48,991 bases of DNA. Source: an uncultured Burkholderiales bacterium. Lineage in GTDB: Bacteria > Pseudomonadota > Gammaproteobacteria > Burkholderiales > Burkholderiaceae_C. Shown here in pieces: positions 1-8,161 of the stretch; the stretch's first letter is position 1; each line of letters opens with the position of its first letter. A program made the position numbers and the translations under genes. The notes under the pieces are model-generated. The model was not told the DNA's origin and did not search any database. It worked only from the letters and a program-made list of their open reading frames with translations. The stretch lies in contig CAIJIT010000185.1 of the NCBI GenBank assembly GCA_903820745.1, forward strand, positions 1 to 48,991, read 5' to 3'.

Positions 1-746
1 CGATGATGCATCGGCTGCGGCTGCCAGCTCTCGACATAGTCACCGCTGACCTGCACATGGCCGATCGGCGCGCAAAACTGCGTTTCGACCTGCCCATCCG
101 CTGCCATTGCGCGCACGGTCAGCAAGGTGATTTCATAGTCGAAGTCGATGAAACCCTCGACGATCACCCGACCCGGACCGACCCGGCCGCCGGACATCGC
201 ATGGTCCCAAGCGGCTTGCATCCCGGCCGGACCGTCAATCTTGCTCTGGCCCTTGCCCGAACTGCTCATCACCGGCTTGACGACGCAGGGATAGCCGATG
301 CCCTGGTCGATCGCTTGCTGCAACTCGGCCAGCGAATCGCAGAACTTGAACGGGCTGGTCGGCAGACCCAAGGTTTCAGCGGCCAGCCTGCGAATGCCTT
401 CGCGGTCCATCGTCAGGCGGGCGGCACGGGCGGTCGGAATCACCCGCGCCAGGCCTTCAGCTTCCAGTTCCTCGAGCACAGCCGTGGCAATCGCTTCGAT
501 TTCGGGCACGACCAGGTCGGGCTTTTCGGCCAGGATCAGGGCGCGCAGCGCTGCCGGGTCATTCATCGTGATCGTGCGGGCATGGTGGGCGACTTGCTGG
601 CCGGGCGCGTTGTCATAACGGTCGACGGCGATCGTCTCGACACCCAGGCGCTGCAGCGCGATCAGCACCTCCTTGCCAAGCTCGCCGCTGCCCAGCAGCA
701 TCACCCGGGTGGCAGAAGGAGATAACGGGGTTCCGATCGGTTTCAT
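1..746 (-). CDS. purT: Formate-dependent phosphoribosylglycinamide formyltransferase (PurT), 3' end outside window
   Basis: ATP-grasp enzyme that formylates GAR with formate and ATP in purine synthesis, in the cytoplasm. The protein starts [20 protein letters not shown], typical of PurT, with the dinucleotide-like GSGELGKE loop near residue 20. It continues through the ATP-grasp segment ([14 protein letters not shown], then [17 protein letters not shown]). The ATG is at 746 and about 248 codons are visible before the window edge; the family is about 400 residues. It is divergent from ahcY. Identity is clear from the N-terminal half; completeness cannot be judged. Confidence 0.95.
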   Translation of the reverse strand, partial: MKPIGTPLSPSATRVMLLGSGELGKEVLIALQRLGVETIAVDRYDNAPGQQVAHHARTITMNDPAALRALILAEKPDLVVPEIEAIATAVLEELEAEGLARVIPTARAARLTMDREGIRRLAAETLGLPTSPFKFCDSLAELQQAIDQGIGYPCVVKPVMSSSGKGQSKIDGPAGMQAAWDHAMSGGRVGPGRVIVEGFIDFDYEITLLTVRAMAADGQVETQFCAPIGHVQVSGDYVESWQPQPMHH

Positions 747-789
747 GACTGCAGGCTCGACTGTTTAAACCTCGATTATCGGGCGGACA

Positions 790-819
790 AAGACAAGCAA
801 CGAGACTTCGGGCTAGAAT
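790..819 (+). promoter_or_regulatory. Candidate sigma-70 promoter for ahcY
   Basis: A -10 box TAGAAT at 814-819 matches TATAAT in five of six positions. A weaker -35 AAGACA lies at 790-795 with an 18-base spacer. The predicted start, near 826, falls just before the first riboswitch helix at 829, which is what a riboswitch promoter needs. The -35 match is poor, so this is inference from spacing and position. Confidence 0.5.
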
Positions 820-828
820 TCGCCCCTT

Positions 829-920
829 CCGAGGAGCGTTGCGACCACTGATCAGTGGCCAGGCTCGGAAACGTTCTGCGACCGGTTTGACCATCCAGAA
901 CGCCGCAACCGCGCTCACCC
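829..920 (+). promoter_or_regulatory. S-adenosylhomocysteine (SAH) riboswitch upstream of ahcY
   Basis: The sequence fits the known SAH riboswitch consensus. P1 pairs CCGAG (829-833) with CTCGG (864-868). The conserved GAGGAGCGTTGC follows P1, and a small hairpin CCACT/AGTGG is capped before CCAGGCTCGG. P4 pairs CGTTCTG (872-878) with CAGAACG (896-902). The pseudoknot pairs GAGCG (834-838) with CGCTC (912-916). Immediately downstream CACCC (916-920) can pair with GGGTG (935-939), a possible alternative structure that would compete with the pseudoknot. In this class SAH binding turns expression on, and the next gene degrades SAH. Family assignment is strong; the switching mechanism is inference. 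Confidence 0.93.
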
Positions 921-1013
921 GCTGTTTTCTGCGTGGGTGATGCCCCGGTTGACTCAAGACCGGTAGCGCCACGCGCAGACGACAGCGGCTTCATCATTTT
1001 GAAGGAGCTCGCA

Positions 1014-2453
1014 ATGACTGCTGCCATGAAACTCACCGCTTTATCCGCCGACCAATACCATGTGGCCGACCTGACACTTGCCGCCTGGGGCCGCAAGGAA
1101 CTGAACATCGCTGAATGCGAAATGCCTGCGCTGATGGCCATCCGCAAGGAATATGCCGTCACACAGCCGCTGAAGGGCGCGCGCATCACCGGCAGCCTGC
1201 ACATGACGATCCAGACCGCCGTGCTGGTGGAAACGCTGCAAGCGCTGGGCGCCGAAGTGCGTTGGGCCTCCTGCAATATCTATTCGACCCAGGATCAGGC
1301 TGCGGCCGCTCTGGTCGTCGCCGGCACGCCGGTATTTGCCTACAAGGGCGAGACGCTCGAAGACTATTGGGATTACACGCACCGCATCTTCGAGTTCGGC
1401 GCCAAGGGCGCAGCCGGTGAAGGCCCGAACATGATCCTCGACGACGGCGGTGATGCCACCTTGTTGATGCATCTGGGCCAGAAGGCCGCGAAGGACCTGT
1501 CAGTGCTGGACCATCCAGGCACCGAGGAAGAGCGGATCCTGTTTGCCGCGATCAAGGCCAAGGTCGCGGTCGACCCGACCTGGTACGCCCGCAAGAGCGC
1601 TGAGATCATCGGCGTGACCGAAGAGACGACGACCGGCGTGCATCGCCTGCAGGAAATGTCGGCCAAGGGCGAGTTGCTGTTCCGTGCGATCAACGTCAAT
1701 GACTCAGTGACCAAGAGCAAGTTCGACAACCTCTATGGCTGCCGCGAATCGCTGGTCGACGCGGTCAAGCGTGCCACCGACGTGATGATCGCAGGCAAGG
1801 TCGCCGTGATCGCCGGCTACGGCGATGTGGGCAAGGGCTCGGCCCAGGCGATGCGCGCGTTGTCGGCCCAGGTCTGGGTGACCGAGATCGACCCGATCTG
1901 CGCGCTGCAGGCAGCGATGGAGGGTTTCCGCGTCGTGACGATGGAATATGCCGCCGACAAGGCCGACATTTTCGTCAGCGCCACCGGCAACAAGAACGTG
2001 ATCCGTCGCGAGCATATGGAAGCGATGAAGAACCAAGCCATCGTCTGCAATATCGGCCATTTCGACAACGAAATCGATGTCGCTGCCCTGGAATCCTGCA
2101 CCTGGGAAGAGATCAAGCCGCAAGTCGACCATGTGATCTTCCCCGATGGCAAGCGCATCATCCTGCTGGCCAAGGGCCGCCTGGTGAACCTGGGCTGCGG
2201 TACCGGCCACCCGAGCTATGTGATGTCGAGTTCATTCGCGAACCAGACGATCGCACAGATCGAACTGTTCGCCCGCAAAGAGGCTTACGAGAACGGCAAG
2301 GTCTATGTCCTGCCCAAGCATCTGGACGAGAAAGTCGCCATCCTGCAACTGACGACGCTGAATGCGCAGCTGAGCGTGTTGACCGACGAGCAGGCAGCCT
2401 ACATCGGCGTGACCAAGACGGGCCCGTACAAGGCCGATAGCTACCGCTATTGA
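1014..2453 (+). CDS. ahcY: Adenosylhomocysteinase
   Basis: Hydrolyses S-adenosylhomocysteine to adenosine and homocysteine, removing the product inhibitor of SAM methyltransferases. The 479-residue protein has the family's bacterial length and the NAD-binding motif [19 protein letters not shown]. It also has the substrate-site sequences HMTIQTAVL and [12 protein letters not shown], and it ends in the conserved [10 protein letters not shown]. The start at 1014 has a GGAG ribosome site at 1004-1007. An in-frame GTG at 933 lies in the riboswitch platform and is not favoured. It is followed by tlyA and metF on the same strand, so the SAH riboswitch may control all three unless the hairpin at 2460 stops transcription. 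Confidence 0.97.
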   Translation: MTAAMKLTALSADQYHVADLTLAAWGRKELNIAECEMPALMAIRKEYAVTQPLKGARITGSLHMTIQTAVLVETLQALGAEVRWASCNIYSTQDQAAAALVVAGTPVFAYKGETLEDYWDYTHRIFEFGAKGAAGEGPNMILDDGGDATLLMHLGQKAAKDLSVLDHPGTEEERILFAAIKAKVAVDPTWYARKSAEIIGVTEETTTGVHRLQEMSAKGELLFRAINVNDSVTKSKFDNLYGCRESLVDAVKRATDVMIAGKVAVIAGYGDVGKGSAQAMRALSAQVWVTEIDPICALQAAMEGFRVVTMEYAADKADIFVSATGNKNVIRREHMEAMKNQAIVCNIGHFDNEIDVAALESCTWEEIKPQVDHVIFPDGKRIILLAKGRLVNLGCGTGHPSYVMSSSFANQTIAQIELFARKEAYENGKVYVLPKHLDEKVAILQLTTLNAQLSVLTDEQAAYIGVTKTGPYKADSYRY

Positions 2454-2459
2454 TCGCCT

Positions 2460-2489
2460 GCTGAGCGCCTGGCTTGCCAGGCGCTCAGC
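2460..2489 (+). terminator. Strong GC hairpin after ahcY
   Basis: A 13-14 bp perfect inverted repeat, GCTGAGCGCCTGG and its complement, has a loop of 2-4 bases starting seven bases after the ahcY stop. No T-run follows on either strand, so it is not a classical intrinsic terminator. It could pause polymerase or protect the 3' end of ahcY mRNA. Confidence 0.5.
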
Positions 2490-2514
2490 CAAGCCCCGCC
2501 TAGATCGGACCGTC

Positions 2515-3288
2515 ATGCGTGCTGACCAACTGCTCTTGTCCAAAGGTCTGGCGCCTACCCGCTCGGCGGCGCAGCGGCTGATCAGCGCCGGCGCGGCCGA
2601 ATGGGCCTCGCCGGGCGGCTGGATCCAGGTTACCAAGGCCGGGGCTGACTTGCCCTTGCATGCGCAACTGCGGATCAGCGATGACGCCGAGCTGCGCTAT
2701 GTCTCACGTGGCGGCTTGAAGCTCGAAGGCGCGTTGAAAGCGGCGTCGCTGGATGTCAGCGGCCTGACGGTGCTCGACATCGGTCAAAGCACCGGCGGCT
2801 TCAGTGACTGCTTGCTGAAGGCCGGCGCAGCGCGGATAGTCGGCTTTGACGTCGGCCATGGCCAGTTGCATGCGGACCTTGTGGGTGACCCGCGCATCGT
2901 CGCGCTGGAAGGCTTGCATGTGCGGGAATTGGCTGACTCGGCCTTGACCGGCCATCAACCGACGGGTGGATTTGATCTGCTCGTCGGCGACCTCAGTTTC
3001 ATCTCGATGCTCGGTGCCCTGCCGCAGTTGGCTGCCTGGTTAAGGCCAGGAGGTCAGTTGCTGTTGTTGATCAAGCCGCAATTCGAGCTCGGGCCGAAAG
3101 CGGTGACGCGTGCCGGCCTGGTCAAGGATGCTGCGCTTTATCCGCTGCTGGAAGCCAGGGCCCGCGAAGCCTGCGCCGAGTTGGGCTGGCAGGTGCAAGG
3201 CTATTTTGAAAGCACCATCACCGGCGGTGATGGCAACCAGGAATTCTTCTTGTGGGCGACCGCAGAAGCACAGGAGCAAAGCAGATGA
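2515..3288 (+). CDS. tlyA: TlyA family rRNA 2'-O-methyltransferase
   Basis: SAM-dependent methyltransferase of the TlyA/haemolysin-A family, which methylates rRNA ribose in known members. An N-terminal S4 RNA-binding domain (about residues 1-60, MRADQLLLSKGLAPTRSAAQ) is followed by an FtsJ-like fold. Visible motifs are VSRGGLKLEGAL, VLDIGQSTGGFSDCLL (SAM motif I) and DLLVGDLSFISM. It is 257 residues, normal for the family. The stop overlaps the metF start as ATGA, so the two are translationally linked. The usual motif I is DxGxSTGGFxD, which is kept here. Its product SAH is the substrate of AhcY two genes upstream. Confidence 0.92.
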   Translation: MRADQLLLSKGLAPTRSAAQRLISAGAAEWASPGGWIQVTKAGADLPLHAQLRISDDAELRYVSRGGLKLEGALKAASLDVSGLTVLDIGQSTGGFSDCLLKAGAARIVGFDVGHGQLHADLVGDPRIVALEGLHVRELADSALTGHQPTGGFDLLVGDLSFISMLGALPQLAAWLRPGGQLLLLIKPQFELGPKAVTRAGLVKDAALYPLLEARAREACAELGWQVQGYFESTITGGDGNQEFFLWATAEAQEQSR

Positions 3289-4115
3289 CCCCAGTCAGTT
3301 TCGAGTTCTTTCCGCCCAATACCCCGGCCGGGGCAGACAAGCTCAAGGCCGTGGTGCAGGACCTCAGCGTCCTGAACCCGCAGTATTTTTCGGTGACTTA
3401 TGGCGCTGGCGGGTCGACGCGTGAGAAGACCCTGGCTACGGTGATGACTATTGCCGCGTCGGGCTTCGAGGCCGCGCCGCATCTGTCTTGCATCGGATCG
3501 ACACGCGACAACATCGCCGAAACCCTGGCGAACTACCGCGCGCAAAATATTCATCGCGTCGTCGCCTTGCGCGGCGACCTGCCCAGTGGCACGGCCACTG
3601 CCGGTGAATTCCGCTATGCCTCCGAGTTGGTGCGTTTCATCCGCGAAACCCAGGGTTCAGACTGGAAGATCGACGTCGCCGCCTACCCCGAATACCACCC
3701 ACAGCAACGCTATGCGGCCAAGGATCTGCAGTATTTCGCCGACAAGATGCAGGCCGGCGCCAGCTCAGCGATCACGCAGTTCTTCTTCAACCCGGATGCT
3801 TATTTCCACTTTGTCGACGCGGCGCGCGCGCTGGGCGTGGACCAGCCGATCGTGCCCGGCATCATGCCCTTCCACAACTATGGCCGGATCGCCCAGTTCG
3901 CCGTCCGCGACGGCATCGAAATCCCTCGCTGGGTGGCCTTGAAAATGGAAGGCTATATGGACGACCATGCCTCGATCCGGGCCTTCGGTCTGGACGTCAT
4001 GACCAGCATCTGCGAACGCCTGATTGCCGGCGGTGCGCCTGGCCTGCATTTCTACACGTTGAATCAATCAGCGTTGACGCTGGAGTTGTGCAAGCGCCTG
4101 GGCCTCGCGCCCTGA
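3285..4115 (+). CDS. metF: Methylenetetrahydrofolate reductase
   Basis: FAD enzyme that reduces 5,10-methylene-THF to 5-methyl-THF, the methyl donor for methionine synthesis. The protein begins MTPVSFEFFPPN and carries FSVTYGAGGSTR, the active-site region of MetF. It also has VALRGDLP and ITQFFFNPDAYFHFVD. Length is 276 residues, close to the bacterial norm. The ATG at 3285 overlaps the tlyA stop and has a CAGGAG ribosome site at 3271-3276; the longer upstream reading lies inside tlyA. With ahcY it closes the homocysteine to methionine part of the SAM cycle. Confidence 0.96.
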   Translation: MTPVSFEFFPPNTPAGADKLKAVVQDLSVLNPQYFSVTYGAGGSTREKTLATVMTIAASGFEAAPHLSCIGSTRDNIAETLANYRAQNIHRVVALRGDLPSGTATAGEFRYASELVRFIRETQGSDWKIDVAAYPEYHPQQRYAAKDLQYFADKMQAGASSAITQFFFNPDAYFHFVDAARALGVDQPIVPGIMPFHNYGRIAQFAVRDGIEIPRWVALKMEGYMDDHASIRAFGLDVMTSICERLIAGGAPGLHFYTLNQSALTLELCKRLGLAP

Positions 4116-4125
4116 TCCGCGCAAC

Positions 4126-4695
4126 TCAGCCCTGGCTGTCCCAGACCAGGCCATCCTCGGTCAGCATGGATTCCAGCAGCATGTCCTGAGGCAAGGCCTT
4201 CAGCAACGGCAAAAAGCCATGGCCATAGCCAATACCGGCCGTAGCCGGACGCGGCTGCAACGAAGCCAGCGTGCGGTCAATGAAACCGCCGCCATAACCC
4301 AACCGCAGCCCACAAGGCCCATAGCCGACACAGGGCAAAAGCAGCAACTGGGGTTCGAACTGTTCGGTGTCCTTCGGTTTGGGAATCCCGAATGAATCTT
4401 CCTCCATCGGGCAACCCGGGTACCAGACGTGAAAGCGCAGCCGGCCTTCGGCCTTGTCGACCACCGGCAGGCCGATACGACGCTGCGGATTGGCCTCGCC
4501 CCAGCGGTAAAGCGCAGGCAAGGGATCGAACTCGCCCTTGATCGGCCAGTAAGCGCCAATCGTCAGTTCCTGGCGCCGCACCAGCCAGACGCGCAGCACG
4601 CTCTGCAATTGCTCGGCCAAAGCCAGCCGCCCGGGCAGATCGAGGCGATCCTGAATCAGTTTCTGGCGCAATGCGCCGCGGTCCTTCAGATCCAC
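4126..4695 (-). CDS. ygfA: 5-formyltetrahydrofolate cyclo-ligase (copy 1)
   Basis: ATP-dependent conversion of 5-formyl-THF to 5,10-methenyl-THF, returning a stored folate to the one-carbon pool. The 189-residue protein has the family N-terminal basic helix (LRQKLIQDRLDLP), the AYWPIKGEFDPLP segment and the glycine-rich ATP site LRLGYGGGFIDR. It is convergent with metF, 10 bases between stops, and divergent from the spermidine-synthase-like gene. A second, clearly different paralogue lies 0.8 kb away at 5527-6126. Confidence 0.88.
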   Translation of the reverse strand: MDLKDRGALRQKLIQDRLDLPGRLALAEQLQSVLRVWLVRRQELTIGAYWPIKGEFDPLPALYRWGEANPQRRIGLPVVDKAEGRLRFHVWYPGCPMEEDSFGIPKPKDTEQFEPQLLLLPCVGYGPCGLRLGYGGGFIDRTLASLQPRPATAGIGYGHGFLPLLKALPQDMLLESMLTEDGLVWDSQG

Positions 4696-4769
4696 TAGGC
4701 ACTCCGGCTTGGGGGCAAGCAGCTATTGTGCTTGAACCTGCATGGCGCTGATGTCCATATACTGACTGG

Positions 4770-5516
4770 ATGCCAGATACCGACCACGTCCAACCCTATG
4801 TCTACGAAGCGCCGGGGACCAAGGCGCTGCATTTCTCGATCAACGAAATCCAGAGCCGTATGCAGACCAGCAGCCCGTACGCGCTCGACCTGGACTACAC
4901 CCGCACGATGATGGGTTTCCTGCTGTTCGACAGCGCGCCGGCGATGCTGGCGATGATCGGGCTGGGCGGAGGCTCGATGGCCAAGTTCTGCTTCCGCCAT
5001 CTGCCAGCGACGAACATCACTGCAGTCGAGATCAATCCGCATGTGATCGCTCTGCGCGAACTGTTCCAGATCCCGCCTGACCAAGCCAGGTTTCAGGTGC
5101 AGCAGGCCGATGGTGCCGATTTCGTCCGCGAGACCGCCCTGCGCTTCGATGTCTTGCTGGTCGACGGCTTTGACAGTGACGGCCAGCCACCGGCTCTTTG
5201 CTCACAAAGTTTTTACGATCACTGCTCGGCAGCGCTGACAGCCGGTGGCTTGATGGTCACCAATCTGCACCCAGGCTACAGCGGCCATATCACCAACCTG
5301 ACCCGAATCCAGCAAAGTTTCCAGGAAGAAATTCTGGTCGTCAGCGACAAGAAATGCGGCAACAGCATCATCTTCGCCAGCAACCAGCCCCTCACGCCGA
5401 AATTCAAAGCCTCGGCGATGCTGCGCAAGCCCGCCGAATTCGATCGCGATACCTGGGAAACCATCAAGCCAGCCCTGGCCGCGGTGGCCAGCACATTCAA
5501 GCAGCAAAGCCTGTGA
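4770..5516 (+). CDS. Spermidine synthase-like methyltransferase-fold protein
   Basis: Rossmann-fold protein of the spermidine synthase family. The 248-residue chain has the nucleotide-site motif MIGLGGGSMAKF, the acidic loop TAVEINPHVIALRE, and VLLVDGFDS in the place of the family's catalytic YDxIxxD region. There is no N-terminal membrane part. The product of such stand-alone family members is often unknown, and I cannot say whether it makes a polyamine; the DGFDS motif departs from the typical D-x-x-D of true synthases. It is flanked by two 5-FCL paralogues, one divergent and one convergent. Confidence 0.75.
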   Translation: MPDTDHVQPYVYEAPGTKALHFSINEIQSRMQTSSPYALDLDYTRTMMGFLLFDSAPAMLAMIGLGGGSMAKFCFRHLPATNITAVEINPHVIALRELFQIPPDQARFQVQQADGADFVRETALRFDVLLVDGFDSDGQPPALCSQSFYDHCSAALTAGGLMVTNLHPGYSGHITNLTRIQQSFQEEILVVSDKKCGNSIIFASNQPLTPKFKASAMLRKPAEFDRDTWETIKPALAAVASTFKQQSL

Positions 5517-5526
5517 CCGACAAGCC

Positions 5527-6126
5527 TCAGGGCGCGACGATCTCGCGCTCGGTCAACACCAGGGTCAAGGGCTGGTCATGGGCCTCGATGGCGAAATGCG
5601 CCTCGCTGACCGACCAGGCCAGGCCAACGCTGATGACGCCCGGATGCAGGCTCAGCCATTGGTCGAAATAGCCGCCGCCATAACCCAGGCGGAAGCCTTC
5701 GCGGGTAAAACCAACGCAGGGGACCAGCACCACGTCAGGCACCACCAGGGCCCCGACGCTGCTGCCTATGCCGCATTCATCCTGTATCGTCGGGATGGCG
5801 CCATCCCAGCGCCGATAGTCCATGAATCGCGGTGATTTATGGGCATAAGGCAAAGCCAACTGGGGGGCTTGCTCCCAGGCATGACCCTGGATTTGCTCGG
5901 CTGCGTTAAATTCACCTTCAAGCGGCCAGTAAAGGCCCAGACATTGCGGTTCCAATTGCTCCAGCAGTTCACGCAAATTCTGCCCCAGCGCTGCGCCGGC
6001 AGCATGAGCTGCGGGCAGGGCCAGCCAGGCCTTGCGCTGCGCCAGCAATTGCGCCCGCAAGGCTTTGCGTTCATGCGGCAATCGAGAAGCATCAGCCTGG
6101 AATAGATCGGACAAAGTTTCACCCAT
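5527..6126 (-). CDS. ygfA: 5-formyltetrahydrofolate cyclo-ligase (copy 2)
   Basis: Second 5-FCL paralogue, 199 residues from the ATG at 6126. It has the basic helix RKALRAQLLAQRKAWLAL, the LYWPLEGEFNAAEQ segment, and the ATP-site motif FRLGYGGGYFDQ close to the family consensus. The same role as copy 1 is expected, but sequence similarity between the two is only moderate. An upstream in-frame extension to 6300 lies in slt and is unlikely. Its ATG and the slt ATG share the four bases CATG at 6124-6127, so the two start codons overlap on opposite strands and there is no space for a separate leader. Confidence 0.86.
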   Translation of the reverse strand: MGETLSDLFQADASRLPHERKALRAQLLAQRKAWLALPAAHAAGAALGQNLRELLEQLEPQCLGLYWPLEGEFNAAEQIQGHAWEQAPQLALPYAHKSPRFMDYRRWDGAIPTIQDECGIGSSVGALVVPDVVLVPCVGFTREGFRLGYGGGYFDQWLSLHPGVISVGLAWSVSEAHFAIEAHDQPLTLVLTEREIVAP

Positions 6127-8161
6127 GAGAAGGAAAAGTGTCTTGGCAGTATATGGATTCCCCCGGCTGATCGGCTTGGCGCTATGCCTGGTCTGCAGCC
6201 TGGGCCAGGCACAGTCGCTGCCGGCGGCAGATCCCGCGCTGGTGCTCGAAGCCAAGGAGGCCTTGCGACTGAAGCAGAACAGACGACTGGCCGCGGCCAA
6301 CGCTGTGGCGCAGGCGCAAGGCCATCCGTTGGCAGCCTGGATCGATTATTGGACCATCGGCTTGCGCCTGGGCGAAGCCAGCCAGAGCGAGATCGATGCC
6401 TTCTACGCCCGCTGGCCGGGAACTTATGTCGAAGACCGTTTGCGCAATGACTGGCTGCTGGAACTGGGTCATCGGCGCGACTGGAAAAACTTCCTGGTCG
6501 ATCATGGCCGCTTTCAGATGCGTGATGACCGCGAGGTTGCCTGCTATTGGCTGCTGGCCCAATATTCAACTGACGCGCTGCGCGGCAGCAATCCGCGCGA
6601 AGCCGCCCTCAGCGCCTGGCTGGCCCAGCGCGATGGCGACGAAGGCTGCCAGATGCTGGCCAGCCAGCTCTTCGACGCCAAGAAGTTGCAGCCGGCCGAT
6701 GTCTGGCTGAAATTGCGCCTGTCAGTGGTGGCGCAAAGGCCGCGTGCGGTCAAGCAGGCGGGCGCCTTGCTGGGGCGCTCGATCGAACAGGCTTTGGTCG
6801 AGATCCAAGACAACGCAGGACGCTATCTGGGCCGCAAGGCAAAAGCAGGTAACCGTGTTCAGGCCGAGCTGACCACCTTGGCGCTGCTGAAGCTGGCTGC
6901 GGCCGAGCCGGCACAAGCAGCCGCGGCGCTGAGCAGTCGCTGGGAGCGCCAGTTGCCGGCCGACCTGGCCGCCTGGGCCTGGGCACAGACAGGCAGGCAG
7001 GCGGCTTTCAAATTGTTGCCCGAGGCTGCCGACCATTTCGAACGCGCCTTGAAACTGCATGGTGATCAAGCCGGTCAACCAGCCTGGCCAGACGAAACCA
7101 TTGCCTGGGCCGCCAGAACAGGTTTGCGCAGCCAGCGCTGGTCACTGGTCCTGCAAGCATTGAGCCAGCTGAGCCATGAAGAACAACGCGACCCGGCATG
7201 GCAATATTGGCGTGCCCAGGCCCTGCTGGCCACGGCTGCCACTGGCGCAGACGGCGATGCCCAGCGCAGCGCAGCCCGTGCAGCCTTGCAAGCCCAGGCC
7301 TCGGCCTTGAGCTTTTACGGCAGGCTGGCTGCTGAGGATTCCGGGCAGGCCCTGATTCTCCCGGCCAACCCTTCAGCCTTGACCGGCCAGGAACGCATCC
7401 AGGCGCGCGCCAATGCCGGTCTGAGCCGGGCGCTGCAGCTGATCGCGATGGGTCTGCGCAACGAGGGCGTGCGCGAATGGAATTTCAGCCTGCGCGGCAT
7501 GAATGACCGCGAGTTGCTGGCCGCCGCGCAACTGGCCTGCGATCTGGCGGTCTGGGACCGCTGCATCAACACCAGCGAGCGCACCCGCGGTGAAATCGCC
7601 ATGACCCAGCGTTTTCCGATGCCGCACCGTCGCGAGCTGCTCGCCCGGGCGCATGAGATCGGCATCGACCCGGCCTATGTCTACGGGCTGATCCGGCAGG
7701 AATCGCGCTTTGTCGTCGATGCGCAGTCGCATGTCGGCGCCGCCGGACTGATGCAGGTGATGCCGGCAACGGCGCGCTGGACCGCCAAAAAAATCGGCGT
7801 CGATTACCGTCCGGAATTGATGAACGACCGCGACTTCAACATCAATATCGGTACCAGCTATCTGAAGTTGGTGCTGAATGATTTCGACGGTTCAATGGCG
7901 CTGGCCGCAGCGGCCTACAACGCCGGGCCGAGCCGCTCGCGCCGTTGGCGCGAAGGCCCGTTGCTCGACGCAGCGATCTGGGCTGAAAACATCCCCTTCA
8001 ACGAGACCCGCGACTATGTCAAGAAAGTGCTGACCAACACCGCGCTTTATTCACAGATCCTCGGGGCCGAAGCGGGTGCCAGCCTGCGCGCCCGCTTGGG
8101 CCCCAGGATCGGACCGCGCGATACCAACCTGAAAACCACCATAACGGAGAATTTGCCATGA
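6125..8161 (+). CDS. slt: Soluble lytic murein transglycosylase (Slt70 type)
   Basis: Periplasmic enzyme that cleaves the MurNAc-GlcNAc bond of peptidoglycan to a 1,6-anhydro product. It has a signal peptide (MRRKS, a hydrophobic stretch, likely cleavage after GQA near residue 29) and a long alpha-helical superhelix. The C-terminal SLT domain carries the catalytic Glu at about residue 526 in GLIRQESRF, followed by GAAGLMQVMP and AAYNAGPSRS. Total is 678 residues. The ATG at 6125 has no clear ribosome site. An in-frame TTG at 6143 sits about 9 bases after AGAAGGA and is an alternative start, though it would lose the basic N-terminus. Its stop overlaps the next gene as ATGA. Confidence 0.93.
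   Translation: MRRKSVLAVYGFPRLIGLALCLVCSLGQAQSLPAADPALVLEAKEALRLKQNRRLAAANAVAQAQGHPLAAWIDYWTIGLRLGEASQSEIDAFYARWPGTYVEDRLRNDWLLELGHRRDWKNFLVDHGRFQMRDDREVACYWLLAQYSTDALRGSNPREAALSAWLAQRDGDEGCQMLASQLFDAKKLQPADVWLKLRLSVVAQRPRAVKQAGALLGRSIEQALVEIQDNAGRYLGRKAKAGNRVQAELTTLALLKLAAAEPAQAAAALSSRWERQLPADLAAWAWAQTGRQAAFKLLPEAADHFERALKLHGDQAGQPAWPDETIAWAARTGLRSQRWSLVLQALSQLSHEEQRDPAWQYWRAQALLATAATGADGDAQRSAARAALQAQASALSFYGRLAAEDSGQALILPANPSALTGQERIQARANAGLSRALQLIAMGLRNEGVREWNFSLRGMNDRELLAAAQLACDLAVWDRCINTSERTRGEIAMTQRFPMPHRRELLARAHEIGIDPAYVYGLIRQESRFVVDAQSHVGAAGLMQVMPATARWTAKKIGVDYRPELMNDRDFNINIGTSYLKLVLNDFDGSMALAAAAYNAGPSRSRRWREGPLLDAAIWAENIPFNETRDYVKKVLTNTALYSQILGAEAGASLRARLGPRIGPRDTNLKTTITENLP

Noticed and set aside
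3-725. 240-codon open frame on the plus strand at the left edge
   Set aside because: Antisense to purT, whose N-terminal sequence is unmistakable.
933-1013. GTG-initiated extension of ahcY
   Set aside because: It lies in the riboswitch expression region, lacks a ribosome site and lengthens the protein beyond the family.
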